Assembly (NCBI GenBank): GCA_964561095.1
Contig: CAZLNV010000004.1
Span: 1 to 43,321, forward strand
DNA length: 43,321 nt
Direction: 5' to 3'
Source of the DNA: CAZLNV01 sp964561095
GTDB lineage: Bacteria; Bacillota_I; Bacilli_A; RF39; UBA660
Below, piece by piece: positions 9,608-17,024 of this stretch. Positions within the stretch are counted from its first letter, which is position 1. Every line of letters begins with the position of its first letter. Position numbers and translations under genes: made by a program. The notes beneath the pieces were generated by a model. The model had not been told where the DNA came from, searched no databases, and saw only the letters and a list, made by a program, of their open reading frames with translations.

Positions 9608-10859
9608 CAATATAGATGAGCATCTATATAAAGAAACATTAAAAAATGGTGTCGATGTTTATTTATATCCTACCAATAAAACAAAAAATTTTTATATAAC
9701 AATAAGTGTTAAATATGGAGCAGGTGTTAAAGAGTATTCAATTGATGGAGAAAATAAGAAAATAACACCTGGGACAGCACATTTTTTAGAACACAAAATA
9801 ATGAATTTTACTAATAGAAAAAGCGCATTAAAAATAATGAATGAATTGGGTTTATTTGCAAATGCGTATACATCATATGAATTAACAAATTATAATATAT
9901 TTGGTTCAAAAGATCCTATTTCCTCATTAAAACTATTATTGGATATGTTCTATAATCCTATAATAACTGCCACTAACGTTGAAAGTGAAAAAGGAATTAT
10001 TAGTGAAGAATATAAAATGTATAATGATAATCCGGCATTTAGAATAAGTAAGCAAATATCAAAAAACATATTAAAAAATTCATTTTTGAATGATATTCTA
10101 GTGGGTAATCTTAACGAAATAAATAGTATCAATAAAAATAATTTGTTAGAGATATATAAGACATTTTATAATACATATAATACATTTATAACCATAACAG
10201 GAAATTTTGATTTAGAAAAAATAGTAGATTTTTTGAATGACTATATGAAAATGATTAAACCATCTAAAGTTAAAAACATTAAAATAAAGCATAAAAAAGA
10301 AATAAGAGAAGTTTTAGTTCCATATATGGAAATAGATGAGAGTATTACGATACCTAAAGTTATTTATTCTCTTAAGATAAATAAAAAAGATTTAAAAATT
10401 AAAAATATAATTTTGAAAAGATATTATTTAAACTTTATTTTTTCTTCATTATTTAGTAATACTTCAGATATTTATGAGAAGTATAAAAGAAATAGGCTAA
10501 TAGAAGCAATGGGCACAAGCATTACTGACACAGAAGAAAATTATTTAATGAGCTTAACTGCAGTAACAGAAAAACCAGATGAATTGATTTCAAAGTTAAA
10601 AGAAGATTTAAAGACTCCATATATTAATAAAGAAACATTTGAAAGAAAGAAAAAAATGTTTGTAAATAATTTAGTGCTGGGTTTTGAAAATATAGAAGAT
10701 GTAGAATTTCTTATTACCAATAATGTTGTAAGAGTTGGTAGAATAATAAATGATTCTTACAATATTTTATATAACATGAGCTATGATGAATTTTTAACAA
10801 TGTTAAAAGCAATTGATTTTGACAATTCATCAATTTTAAAAGTTATGCCAAAAAAATAA
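9588..10859 (+). CDS. ymfH: M16 family zinc metallopeptidase (YmfH-like)
   Basis: 423 residues. The zinc motif HFLEH is at residues 65-69 (GTAHFLEHKIM), with the distal glutamate region SEKGIISEEYKMYNDNP about 75 residues later, as in catalytically competent M16 enzymes. It starts inside the upstream inactive homologue (20-base overlap), so the two are probably translationally coupled and form one protease chamber in the cytoplasm. No precursor peptide gene and no exporter are visible next to the pair, unlike RiPP maturation loci. The stop codon lies within a bidirectional terminator shared with the convergent surface-protein gene. Confidence 0.88.
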   Translation: MKKIVFSNIDEHLYKETLKNGVDVYLYPTNKTKNFYITISVKYGAGVKEYSIDGENKKITPGTAHFLEHKIMNFTNRKSALKIMNELGLFANAYTSYELTNYNIFGSKDPISSLKLLLDMFYNPIITATNVESEKGIISEEYKMYNDNPAFRISKQISKNILKNSFLNDILVGNLNEINSINKNNLLEIYKTFYNTYNTFITITGNFDLEKIVDFLNDYMKMIKPSKVKNIKIKHKKEIREVLVPYMEIDESITIPKVIYSLKINKKDLKIKNIILKRYYLNFIFSSLFSNTSDIYEKYKRNRLIEAMGTSITDTEENYLMSLTAVTEKPDELISKLKEDLKTPYINKETFERKKKMFVNNLVLGFENIEDVEFLITNNVVRVGRIINDSYNILYNMSYDEFLTMLKAIDFDNSSILKVMPKK

Positions 10860-10881
10860 ACTTTTTAAAAAGTTTATTTTT
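10852..10881. terminator. Bidirectional terminator between convergent genes
   Basis: A perfect 30-base palindrome (arms 10852-10866 and 10867-10881) has an A-rich outer end on the left and a T-rich outer end on the right, so it can terminate transcription from both directions. It contains the stop codon of the ymfH-like gene and touches the stop of the minus-strand gene at 10880. The loop must come from opening the central AT pairs. Confidence 0.75.
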
Positions 10882-12544
10882 ATATTAATTTTTGTTTATT
10901 CTTAAGAATTAAGTAAACTCCAATGCCTAATGCAGAAATTGCAATAAAGGGTATTACTATGTTAATTGCCCCGGTTTTTTGGTTCTTTAGATCATTAAAT
11001 AGTTCGATAGTTACTGTTGGGGTATCTGTTGAAATCGTAAATTCATATCTATCATTTAATTTAACATATCCATTAGGAGCTTCCATTTCTAATAAGTAAT
11101 AATTTCCGTCCGGAATATTGGAAACATATATTTCTCCATTTTCATCTGTTGTTCCTTCATAATATAATGTTTCATCCTCATTATAGACGTTTATTTTTAC
11201 ATTAGGAATTATATCATTTGTTTCAGTAGTTCTTTTAATTATCTTTAGTAGTCTATCTACCCGTAAAGTGTTTGTGATAGTAATATCATCTATTAGTTGT
11301 TCTTCATTAATTTCTAATCTATATACTGTATCTGGGTTAAAATCATATCCTTCCAAAGTTGCAGTTTCTTTAGCGTATAAAATTGTATTAATTGCCAAAT
11401 TTGGAATAACGATTTCTCCGTATTGATCGGTAGTATATGTGTTCCAATCGGTTCCTTGTACACCATTTATATCAGTACCAATTTTAAAAGTGACATTACT
11501 TAATCTATCTCCATATTGATTAATTTTTGTTATTTTAATCATTCCAGTATCCTCTGCATTGTTAGTAATTCTTATAGTATAAGTAGTTTCATCCTTAATA
11601 TATATATATTTAATAGAATTATCCATTATGTATCCATTTAGTGTTTCAACTTCTTGATAATAATATGAACTACCAACTGGTATACTTGAAACGGTAATTA
11701 ATCCTTCGGAATTTGTAGTTTCATATTTCCAATGTGTATTTTCGGTTCCGTTTAGATTAGTACCAACTTTAAATCTGACTCCTTCTAAAGGTGCGCCGCC
11801 CTCATCAACCTTCAATAATCTAAGAGTACCATATTTTGGAGTAGTAGCGACAACGTTTTCATTAATATTAATAGTTATATTAGATGATAAGTATGGACCA
11901 CTATTTACTGTTACATAATTTTGACTGTTATTACTACAATGTCCAGTAATTGCTGTTGTAGAACCTCTCCAAAGTACTAATTTTTGATTAGTGGCCGCAG
12001 ATAATCCTGTAATAGAAATTCCATTTGCTACTTTTGTTACAGTGAATGCAGAAGATGAATAACTAGTTGAGTAATTTGATATAGTGCTATTACTATCAGT
12101 AAAAGTTTTAGTTTCTCCAACTTTTATATCTAATGTGGTATTTCCAAGGTTTGGAACCATGCAATAACTGTTAGCATAATTGGCTGCATCAGTAGTAGCA
12201 ATAACATTAGTGCAATTGTTGTCCGAATAAAATGTTCTACCGTTTAATATTGATTGAGCTTGCCAAAAATGATTGGTATTAACGACAGCACCATAATATG
12301 CAACAGCTGCTTCATAACATGTAAGACCGGCATCACAATTATAGTATGTTTCACTATCAGTGTAAGTTGCACCTGGTTGAATACAAAACCCCAATATTGC
12401 TGTATCATGTGGTATGTTTGGGTATGTATGGCATGTTCCATTTAACTTTTTATAATAACCAGTAGGTTTTGCACCATCCACAAATGGTATTAAAAAGAAT
12501 GAAGCAACAATTATAGTAATTGCAAAAGATAATATTTTTTTCAT
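10880..12544 (-). CDS. Surface adhesin-like protein: probable thioester domain plus three SpaA/Cna-B domains
   Basis: 554 residues. Residues 1-24 are a signal peptide. Residues 30-220 hold seven cysteines and the pair FCIQPG (Cys54) and FWQAQSIL (Gln97), placed like the Cys-Gln thioester of TED adhesins; this is an inference. Three beta-sandwich repeats follow, at about 239-328, 334-426 and 431-517, each starting with a lysine strand (LRLLKVD, IKITKIN, LLKIIKR), containing an E-x-x-x-x-x-G-Y segment and, in the first two, ending in T-N, as in isopeptide-forming SpaA/Cna-B domains. The C terminus is NQKTG, a membrane helix (527-547) and a basic tail, a degenerate sortase-like signal without LPxTG. 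It is the only long minus-strand gene here. Ribosome site AAAGGAGA. Confidence 0.75.
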   Translation of the reverse strand: MKKILSFAITIIVASFFLIPFVDGAKPTGYYKKLNGTCHTYPNIPHDTAILGFCIQPGATYTDSETYYNCDAGLTCYEAAVAYYGAVVNTNHFWQAQSILNGRTFYSDNNCTNVIATTDAANYANSYCMVPNLGNTTLDIKVGETKTFTDSNSTISNYSTSYSSSAFTVTKVANGISITGLSAATNQKLVLWRGSTTAITGHCSNNSQNYVTVNSGPYLSSNITININENVVATTPKYGTLRLLKVDEGGAPLEGVRFKVGTNLNGTENTHWKYETTNSEGLITVSSIPVGSSYYYQEVETLNGYIMDNSIKYIYIKDETTYTIRITNNAEDTGMIKITKINQYGDRLSNVTFKIGTDINGVQGTDWNTYTTDQYGEIVIPNLAINTILYAKETATLEGYDFNPDTVYRLEINEEQLIDDITITNTLRVDRLLKIIKRTTETNDIIPNVKINVYNEDETLYYEGTTDENGEIYVSNIPDGNYYLLEMEAPNGYVKLNDRYEFTISTDTPTVTIELFNDLKNQKTGAINIVIPFIAISALGIGVYLILKNKQKLI

Positions 12545-12619
12545 AAGTTCTCCTTTATTTTCTATAATATAATTTTAGCACGTATTTTATGTTTTGTGAA
12601 CTAAAATAATAAATTTTTC

Positions 12620-12648
12620 TTGATTTTCTACATAATCTATAGTATATT
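12620..12648 (+). promoter_or_regulatory. SigA-type promoter for rpsO-pnp
   Basis: TTGATT (12620-12625), a 17-base spacer and TATATT (12643-12648). The predicted transcript starts near 12655, leaving an untranslated leader of about 80 bases before rpsO. Confidence 0.75.
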
Positions 12649-12654
12649 TAATAG

Positions 12655-12734
12655 GTAAGTTTTTTCTTAGTTTAAGCTTTACTCCAAAACTTATACTCAG
12701 AATTAACCGTTTATTTAAAAAAGGAGGAAATATT
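12655..12734 (+). promoter_or_regulatory. Possible structured leader of rpsO (candidate S15 autoregulation site)
   Basis: The leader contains TAAGTTTT near its start and AAAACTTA about 30 bases later, able to form a stem of eight to nine pairs closing a loop with further partial pairing (AGT/ACT). S15 represses its own mRNA through leader structures in many bacteria; no specific published motif could be matched here by eye. The ribosome site AAAGGAGG follows. Confidence 0.35.
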
Positions 12735-13004
12735 ATGGCTTTAGATAAAGCAAAAAAGGAATCACTTATTAAAGAATTTGGTAAAGATAAAAATGATACA
12801 GGTTCTGTAGAAGTGCAAGTGGCTATTCTTACTAATGAAATTAATGAATTAACTGAGCATATGAAAGAGCATACACATGACTATCATTCTAAGTTGGGTT
12901 TATTAAAAAAAGTTGGTAAAAGAAGAAGTTTACTAGATTACTTAAAAAAAGAAGACATCAAAAGATATAAGAGTATCATCAAGAAATTAAATATTAGAAA
13001 ATAA
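12735..13004 (+). CDS. rpsO: Small ribosomal subunit protein uS15
   Basis: 89 residues, the exact usual length. The whole S15 pattern is visible: FGKDKNDTGSVEVQVAILT, the H-K-D-like HTHDYHSKLGLLKKVGKRR loop that contacts 16S rRNA, and the YLKKEDIKRYKSIIKKL C terminus. It binds the central domain of 16S rRNA early in 30S assembly. It is followed 63 bases later by pnp, one of the most conserved gene pairs in bacteria, with a leaky-looking hairpin between them. Confidence 0.98.
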   Translation: MALDKAKKESLIKEFGKDKNDTGSVEVQVAILTNEINELTEHMKEHTHDYHSKLGLLKKVGKRRSLLDYLKKEDIKRYKSIIKKLNIRK

Positions 13005-13005
13005 T

Positions 13006-13042
13006 AAAAGTGGGCACTTAGTTTTGAGTACCATTTTTTTTG
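13006..13042 (+). terminator. Weak terminator or processing hairpin between rpsO and pnp
   Basis: AAAAGTGG pairs with CCATTTTTTTT (one G-U), and an inner ACT/AGT helix is separated from it by a small internal loop; the T-rich right arm gives a terminator-like end. Partial termination could lower pnp relative to rpsO; it might also be the RNase target used in PNPase autoregulation. Inference only. Confidence 0.5.
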
Positions 13043-13067
13043 AAATTAAAAGAAAGAAGGAATTAAA

Positions 13068-15230
13068 ATGAAAAGAATATTTGAATATGAATTTTTAGGC
13101 AAAAAATTAGTGGTAGAGCATGGAGAATTGGCAAAGCAAGCAAATGGAGCTGTATTAGTTAGATATAATGATACAGTTATTTTAAGTACTGCTGTAATGA
13201 GTAAAAATGTTAGCACAGCAGACTTTTTCCCATTAACAATTTTATACCAAGAAAAGTTTTATTCTGTAGGTAAAATACCAGGTGGGTTTATTAAGAGGGA
13301 AGGTAGACCAACTGATAATGCTACTTTGACTGCTAGAGTAATAGATAGGCCAATTAGGCCAATGTTTAGCGAATCATTTAGAAATGAAGTACAAGTTATT
13401 AACACAGTATTAAGCGTTGATAATGATTGTACACCAGAAATGACAGCTTTATTTGGTACTTCTTTAGCTCTTGGAATATCAAACATACCATTTAATGGTC
13501 CAGTTGCAGGTGTAACAGTTGGTAAAATTGATGGGGAGTTAGTATTGAATCCAGGCGCTGAATTAATGGAAAAAAGTACTATTAATTTAACCGTAACTGG
13601 TACAAAGGATGCCATTAACATGGTTGAATCTGGTTCAAAAGAAGTAAGTGAAGAAGAGATGTTAGAAGCTCTTATGTTTGGACATGAATATATTAAAGAA
13701 TTATGTTTAATACAAGAAGATATTATTGGTGAAATTGGAGAAGAAAAAATAGAAGTACAATTAAAGAATGTTTCTGATTCTATTCGTGAAGAAGTAACTA
13801 ATAATATTCAAAAAAGTATGTTAGAAGCAATTCAAATTAAAGATAAACTTGAAAAGTATGCAAAAATAGATGAAGTAAAAGAAAAAGCAGTAAATGATTA
13901 TAGGGAATCTCATAAAGATTCAAAAACATTAGAAGAAGATCTAAAAGATGTTAAAAAAGTAGCTGACGAAATAGAAGGAAGCGAAATTAGAAGATTAATT
14001 ACTCAAGAACATATTAGACCTGATGGAAGAGAAATGGATGAAATAAGACCACTTAGTGGAGATATTGACATATTGCCTAGAACTCATGGAAGTGGTTTAT
14101 TTACAAGAGGACAAACTCAAGCATTAGCACTTACTACTTTAGGAGCATTAGGAGAACATCAAATACTTGATGGACTTGGAATTGAAGATTCAAAAAGATT
14201 TATGTTTCATTATAATTTCCCAGCTTTTTCAGTAGGAGAAACAGGAAGATACGGAGCTCCCGGAAGAAGAGAAATTGGTCATGGAGCATTAGCGGAAAGA
14301 GCACTTTTACAAGTAATGCCTAGTGAAGAAGAATTTCCTTACACAGTAAGAGTTGTTAGCGAAGTATTAGAAAGTAATGGTTCATCTTCTCAAGCAAGCA
14401 TATGTGCTGGATGCCTTTCATTAATGGCAGCAGGAGTACCAATTAAGTCTCCTGTCGCAGGTATTGCTATGGGTCTTATAACTGAAAATAATAGTTATGA
14501 TAATTATACAATATTAACTGATATACAAGGTCTTGAAGATCACATGGGAGATATGGATTTTAAAGTGGCTGGTACAAGAGATGGTATTACAGCTTTACAA
14601 ATGGATATTAAAATAGAAGGAGTTACTAAAGAAATATTAGAAGAGGCATTATTTAAAGCAAAGAAAGCAAGATATCAAATATTGGATGTAATTGAAGGAA
14701 TCATAAGCGAACCTAGAAAAGAATTAAGTCCTTATGCTCCAAAAACAAGAATAATGTTTATTAAACCAGAAAAAATTAAAGATGTAATTGGTCGTGGCGG
14801 AGAAATGATTACAAAAATTATACTTGAATCATCAAATGTTTTAACTGTAAATGATAAAAATGCAGTAAAAATTGATATAGAAGATGATGGAAGAGTAGTC
14901 GCATATCACACAGATCAAGAAATATTGGATAAAGCTTTTTCAATGATAGAAGATATTATTAAAGAAGTTGAAATAGGTAAAATTTATACAACTAAAGTAG
15001 TAAAAGTCGAAGATTTTGGATGCTTTGTAGAATTATGGCCAGGCTGTGAAGGACTTGTACATGTTTCTCAACTTGATTATAAAAGAGTTGAAAAACCAAG
15101 TGATGTTGTAAAAGTTGGAGATGAAATAATAGTAAAAGCTACAGGATATGATAAAAGAGGCAAATTAAATTTATCAAGAAAAGAAGCAATGCCAAAACCA
15201 GAAATAAAGAAAGAAGAGAAAGTTAGTTAA
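13068..15230 (+). CDS. pnp: Polyribonucleotide nucleotidyltransferase (PNPase)
   Basis: 720 residues, normal length. Seen in order: first RNase PH domain (from residue 1, with IKREGRPTDNATLTARVIDRP), the alpha-helical middle domain (about 235-305), second RNase PH domain (RPDGREMDEIRPLSG, HYNFPAFSVGETGR, SDMxxxxxD-type segment GLEDHMGDMDFKVAG), KH domain (IKDVIGRGGEMITKI, about 565-620) and S1 domain (GKIYTTKVVKVEDFGCFVEL to about 700). It degrades RNA 3'-5' by phosphorolysis and is part of the Firmicute RNA degradation machinery. The stop codon lies in the loop of its terminator. Ribosome site AAAGAAGGA. Confidence 0.98.
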   Translation: MKRIFEYEFLGKKLVVEHGELAKQANGAVLVRYNDTVILSTAVMSKNVSTADFFPLTILYQEKFYSVGKIPGGFIKREGRPTDNATLTARVIDRPIRPMFSESFRNEVQVINTVLSVDNDCTPEMTALFGTSLALGISNIPFNGPVAGVTVGKIDGELVLNPGAELMEKSTINLTVTGTKDAINMVESGSKEVSEEEMLEALMFGHEYIKELCLIQEDIIGEIGEEKIEVQLKNVSDSIREEVTNNIQKSMLEAIQIKDKLEKYAKIDEVKEKAVNDYRESHKDSKTLEEDLKDVKKVADEIEGSEIRRLITQEHIRPDGREMDEIRPLSGDIDILPRTHGSGLFTRGQTQALALTTLGALGEHQILDGLGIEDSKRFMFHYNFPAFSVGETGRYGAPGRREIGHGALAERALLQVMPSEEEFPYTVRVVSEVLESNGSSSQASICAGCLSLMAAGVPIKSPVAGIAMGLITENNSYDNYTILTDIQGLEDHMGDMDFKVAGTRDGITALQMDIKIEGVTKEILEEALFKAKKARYQILDVIEGIISEPRKELSPYAPKTRIMFIKPEKIKDVIGRGGEMITKIILESSNVLTVNDKNAVKIDIEDDGRVVAYHTDQEILDKAFSMIEDIIKEVEIGKIYTTKVVKVEDFGCFVELWPGCEGLVHVSQLDYKRVEKPSDVVKVGDEIIVKATGYDKRGKLNLSRKEAMPKPEIKKEEKVS

Positions 15231-15246
15231 TTCTAACTTTTTATTT
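15219..15246 (+). terminator. Intrinsic terminator of pnp
   Basis: AAAGTTAG (15219-15226) pairs with CTAACTTT (15233-15240), followed by T-rich sequence. The pnp stop codon TAA (15228-15230) is inside the 6-base loop. A second 9-bp hairpin follows at 15243-15263, just before the next promoter. Confidence 0.8.
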
Positions 15247-15266
15247 ACAAATATTTTGTAAATTGG

Positions 15267-15295
15267 TTGACTTAAAAAATTATCTAGTTTATAAT
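15267..15295 (+). promoter_or_regulatory. Strong SigA-type promoter for the pilin-like gene
   Basis: TTGACT (15267-15272), 17-base spacer, perfect TATAAT (15290-15295). Predicted start near 15302, giving a leader of about 30 bases that contains AGAAAGGAAGGA. Confidence 0.85.
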
Positions 15296-15332
15296 TTAAA
15301 TATAAGTAAAATAAGAAAGGAAGGAAAATTTT

Positions 15333-15788
15333 ATGAAAATTAATAAGAAAGGTTTTACATTAATCGAGTTATTAGCAGTTATTGCTATATTAGCAATATT
15401 AGTTGTAATCGCAGTTCCAGCCGTATTAAACTTGTTTACTGGTGCTCAGGAAGATTCATTTATTACGCAAGCAAGATCATTATATAAATCAGCAGAAAAT
15501 CAGTATTTGAGTAATCAATTAAATCCTTCAGGTAAAACCACATTTTGTTCTACTGGACCTGATGGTACTTCTACTTCAACTACAGAATTACTTGATTTAA
15601 CAGGAACAAAAACAATTAAATATAAAATTGTATTTAATTCTTCTACTAACCAAATTACTACATTTATTATGACAGACGGAAAAAGAAGTATTAATTTATC
15701 TGGCACTTTTGATATTAATAGCATATCAAAAGATAATCCTCAATATAAAGACTCTCCACCTCTTACAACAGTTCCTAGTTGTCCTTAA
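15333..15788 (+). CDS. Type IV pilin-like / pseudopilin with prepilin signal
   Basis: 151 residues. The class III signal is textbook: MKINKKG|FTLIELLAVIAI with prepilin peptidase cleavage after Gly7, Phe at mature position 1 and Glu at mature position 5 (Glu12), then a hydrophobic helix to about residue 36. The C-terminal part is a small beta-type domain with only two cysteines, Cys72 and Cys150, that could form the loop-closing disulfide seen in pilins. It stands alone between its own strong promoter and terminator; no ATPase, platform protein or prepilin peptidase gene is in the window. It could be ComGC-like or a surface minor pilin; the sequence does not decide. Confidence 0.85.
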   Translation: MKINKKGFTLIELLAVIAILAILVVIAVPAVLNLFTGAQEDSFITQARSLYKSAENQYLSNQLNPSGKTTFCSTGPDGTSTSTTELLDLTGTKTIKYKIVFNSSTNQITTFIMTDGKRSINLSGTFDINSISKDNPQYKDSPPLTTVPSCP

Positions 15789-15792
15789 ACAT

Positions 15793-15818
15793 AAAAGCAA
15801 TTTAAAATTGCTTTTTTT
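15793..15818 (+). terminator. Intrinsic terminator of the pilin-like gene
   Basis: A 10-bp perfect stem (15793-15802 with 15806-15815), loop TAA, and a run of seven T (15812-15818). Confidence 0.92.
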
Positions 15819-15855
15819 AATGCTTTAAATTATAATAAATTAGGGAAGTGAATTT

Positions 15856-16728
15856 ATGGAGTTAATTATTGGCAGTCATGTTTCTTTTTTAAAAGATAGT
15901 GAATTATATGGAAGTGTTAAGGAAGCAATACTTAGCAATTCTAATACTTTTATGTTTTATACTGGCCCTAATCAAAGTGCTACAAGGAGTAGTATTAATC
16001 CCGAGCTTACTTTAAAAGCTCGTGAATTAATGAAAGAAAATGCTATTAATATAGATAATGTGATGGTGCACGCCCCCTTTATTATAAATTTAGCTAATAA
16101 TAAAGATGAGAGAAAATATAATTTTTATATAACATTTATGAAAAGTGAAATTGAAAGATGTAAGAGTTTAGGAATTAAAAATTTGATATTTCATCCTGGA
16201 AGCAGGACTGATTTAGACACCGAAACGGCCCTTAATAATATTGTTTTTGGTATCAACGCTATTATGGATGGAGTGAATGATTTTAATTTATTAATTGAAT
16301 TTATGAGTGGCAAAGGTACTGAGATTGGCAATAATATAAATGATTTTGAATATATAATGTCTAATATTAACTGTAAGAATAATATAGGTGCTTGTCTTGA
16401 TACATGCCACTTAAATGATTCTGGAATAGACTTGAGTAAGTTTGATGAATTTATAAACGAATTTGATCTAAAAATAGGTATAGATAAGATTAAATGTATT
16501 CATATAAATGATAGTCTAAATGAAATAGCCAGTCATAAAGATAGGCATGCCAATATTGGGTATGGAACTATTGGATTTAATAATTTGATTGATATAATTT
16601 ATAACAATAAGCTTGATGGAATTCCTAAAATATTAGAAACTCCATTTGTAAATGGAGTTTCCCCTTATAAATATGAAATTGAAATGATTAGAAATAAGAA
16701 ATTTATAGATTTTAAATCTAATTTATAA
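15856..16728 (+). CDS. nfo: Endonuclease IV (AP endonuclease)
   Basis: 290 residues, usual length. Motifs of the zinc TIM-barrel nuclease are present: IGSHVSF at the N terminus, VMVHAPFIINLAN, LIFHPGSRTD, the LLIEFMSGKGTEIG segment with the metal-binding Glu, ACLDTCHLNDSGID, KCIHINDSLNEIASHKDRH, and KILETP at the end. It cleaves DNA 5' to abasic sites in base-excision repair. The neighbour on the opposite strand is DUF2624-like, matching the nfo/yqfT pairing of B. subtilis although here the two converge and overlap by 11 bases. Ribosome site TAGGGAAGTG. Confidence 0.95.
   Translation: MELIIGSHVSFLKDSELYGSVKEAILSNSNTFMFYTGPNQSATRSSINPELTLKARELMKENAINIDNVMVHAPFIINLANNKDERKYNFYITFMKSEIERCKSLGIKNLIFHPGSRTDLDTETALNNIVFGINAIMDGVNDFNLLIEFMSGKGTEIGNNINDFEYIMSNINCKNNIGACLDTCHLNDSGIDLSKFDEFINEFDLKIGIDKIKCIHINDSLNEIASHKDRHANIGYGTIGFNNLIDIIYNNKLDGIPKILETPFVNGVSPYKYEIEMIRNKKFIDFKSNL
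16636..16661. repeat. 26-base perfect palindrome inside nfo
   Basis: Twelve-base arms (16636-16647 and 16650-16661) are exact reverse complements around a 2-base centre, within codons for E-T-P-F-V-N-G-V-S-P of Nfo. Read on the minus strand it is followed by a T-rich stretch (TAATATTTTA), so it may serve as terminator for the convergent minus-strand gene; on the plus strand it is followed by CCCC and is unlikely to terminate. Confidence 0.6.
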
Positions 16729-16972
16729 AACCTTTATATTTTTCGTATTTTTCTAGTATTTTTGAATATAAAGATGGATTAAATTTATCTTTATATTTTT
16801 TTATGTAGTTATAAAAATCGTCTCCTAAAATATCATCCGCATTATTTTTAATTATGTTATAAAGTGTGTTTAATTCATTTTCATTAATGCTAACTCCTTC
16901 TTTTTTACCAAATTCTAATATATCATTTTTTCCAATATTAGATGAATACTTTTTTATTATATCTTTATTCAT
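16718..16972 (-). CDS. yqfT: Small conserved protein, DUF2624 / YqfT-like
   Basis: 84 residues, soluble, rich in K, N and Y. The N-terminal pattern (I..Y..NI...DILEFGKKEGVSINENELN.LYNIIKNN) resembles DUF2624, the small protein encoded next to endonuclease IV in B. subtilis (YqfT). Function unknown. The position beside nfo supports the call; the strand is opposite to nfo and the 3' ends overlap by 11 bases. A strong ribosome site (TTAGGAGGATTTT before ATG) supports that it is a real gene. Family assignment is from memory of the pattern and should be treated as tentative. Confidence 0.6.
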   Translation of the reverse strand: MNKDIIKKYSSNIGKNDILEFGKKEGVSINENELNTLYNIIKNNADDILGDDFYNYIKKYKDKFNPSLYSKILEKYEKYKGFIN

Positions 16973-17011
16973 AAAATCCTCCTAAATAAGTTTATGTTTT
17001 TATTATTTGTA

Positions 17012-17017
17012 TATACT
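17012..17017 (+). promoter_or_regulatory. -10 box TATACT directly before the PBP gene, suggesting a leaderless mRNA
   Basis: TATACT ends 7 bases before ATG 17025, so the expected transcription start falls on the A of the start codon. There is no ribosome site in front of the gene; the nearby AGGAGG belongs to the minus-strand gene. The -35 region is poor. Confidence 0.45.
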
Positions 17018-17024
17018 AATTAAT

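Noticed and set aside
12254..12445. Plus-strand frame of 63 codons inside the adhesin gene, and a second minus-strand frame at 12244-12441
   Set aside because: Both lie in a well-supported coding region, have no ribosome site and no recognisable content; they are shadows.
12545..12610. SigK-like CATAAAATA on the minus strand upstream of the adhesin gene
   Set aside because: No AC element at 16-17 bases upstream on that strand; in such AT-rich DNA the nine-base pattern alone is weak.
12655..12734. T-box or metabolite riboswitch before rpsO
   Set aside because: No T-box sequence, no anti-terminator/terminator pair and no recognised riboswitch core.
10880..15818. A single horizontally acquired island carrying the adhesin and the pilin
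   Set aside because: The two genes are separated by rpsO-pnp, and no integrase, transposase, direct repeats or tRNA boundary are present.
17007..17024. TTG start for the PBP gene
   Set aside because: It overlaps the -10 box, has no ribosome site and adds no family-conserved residues.
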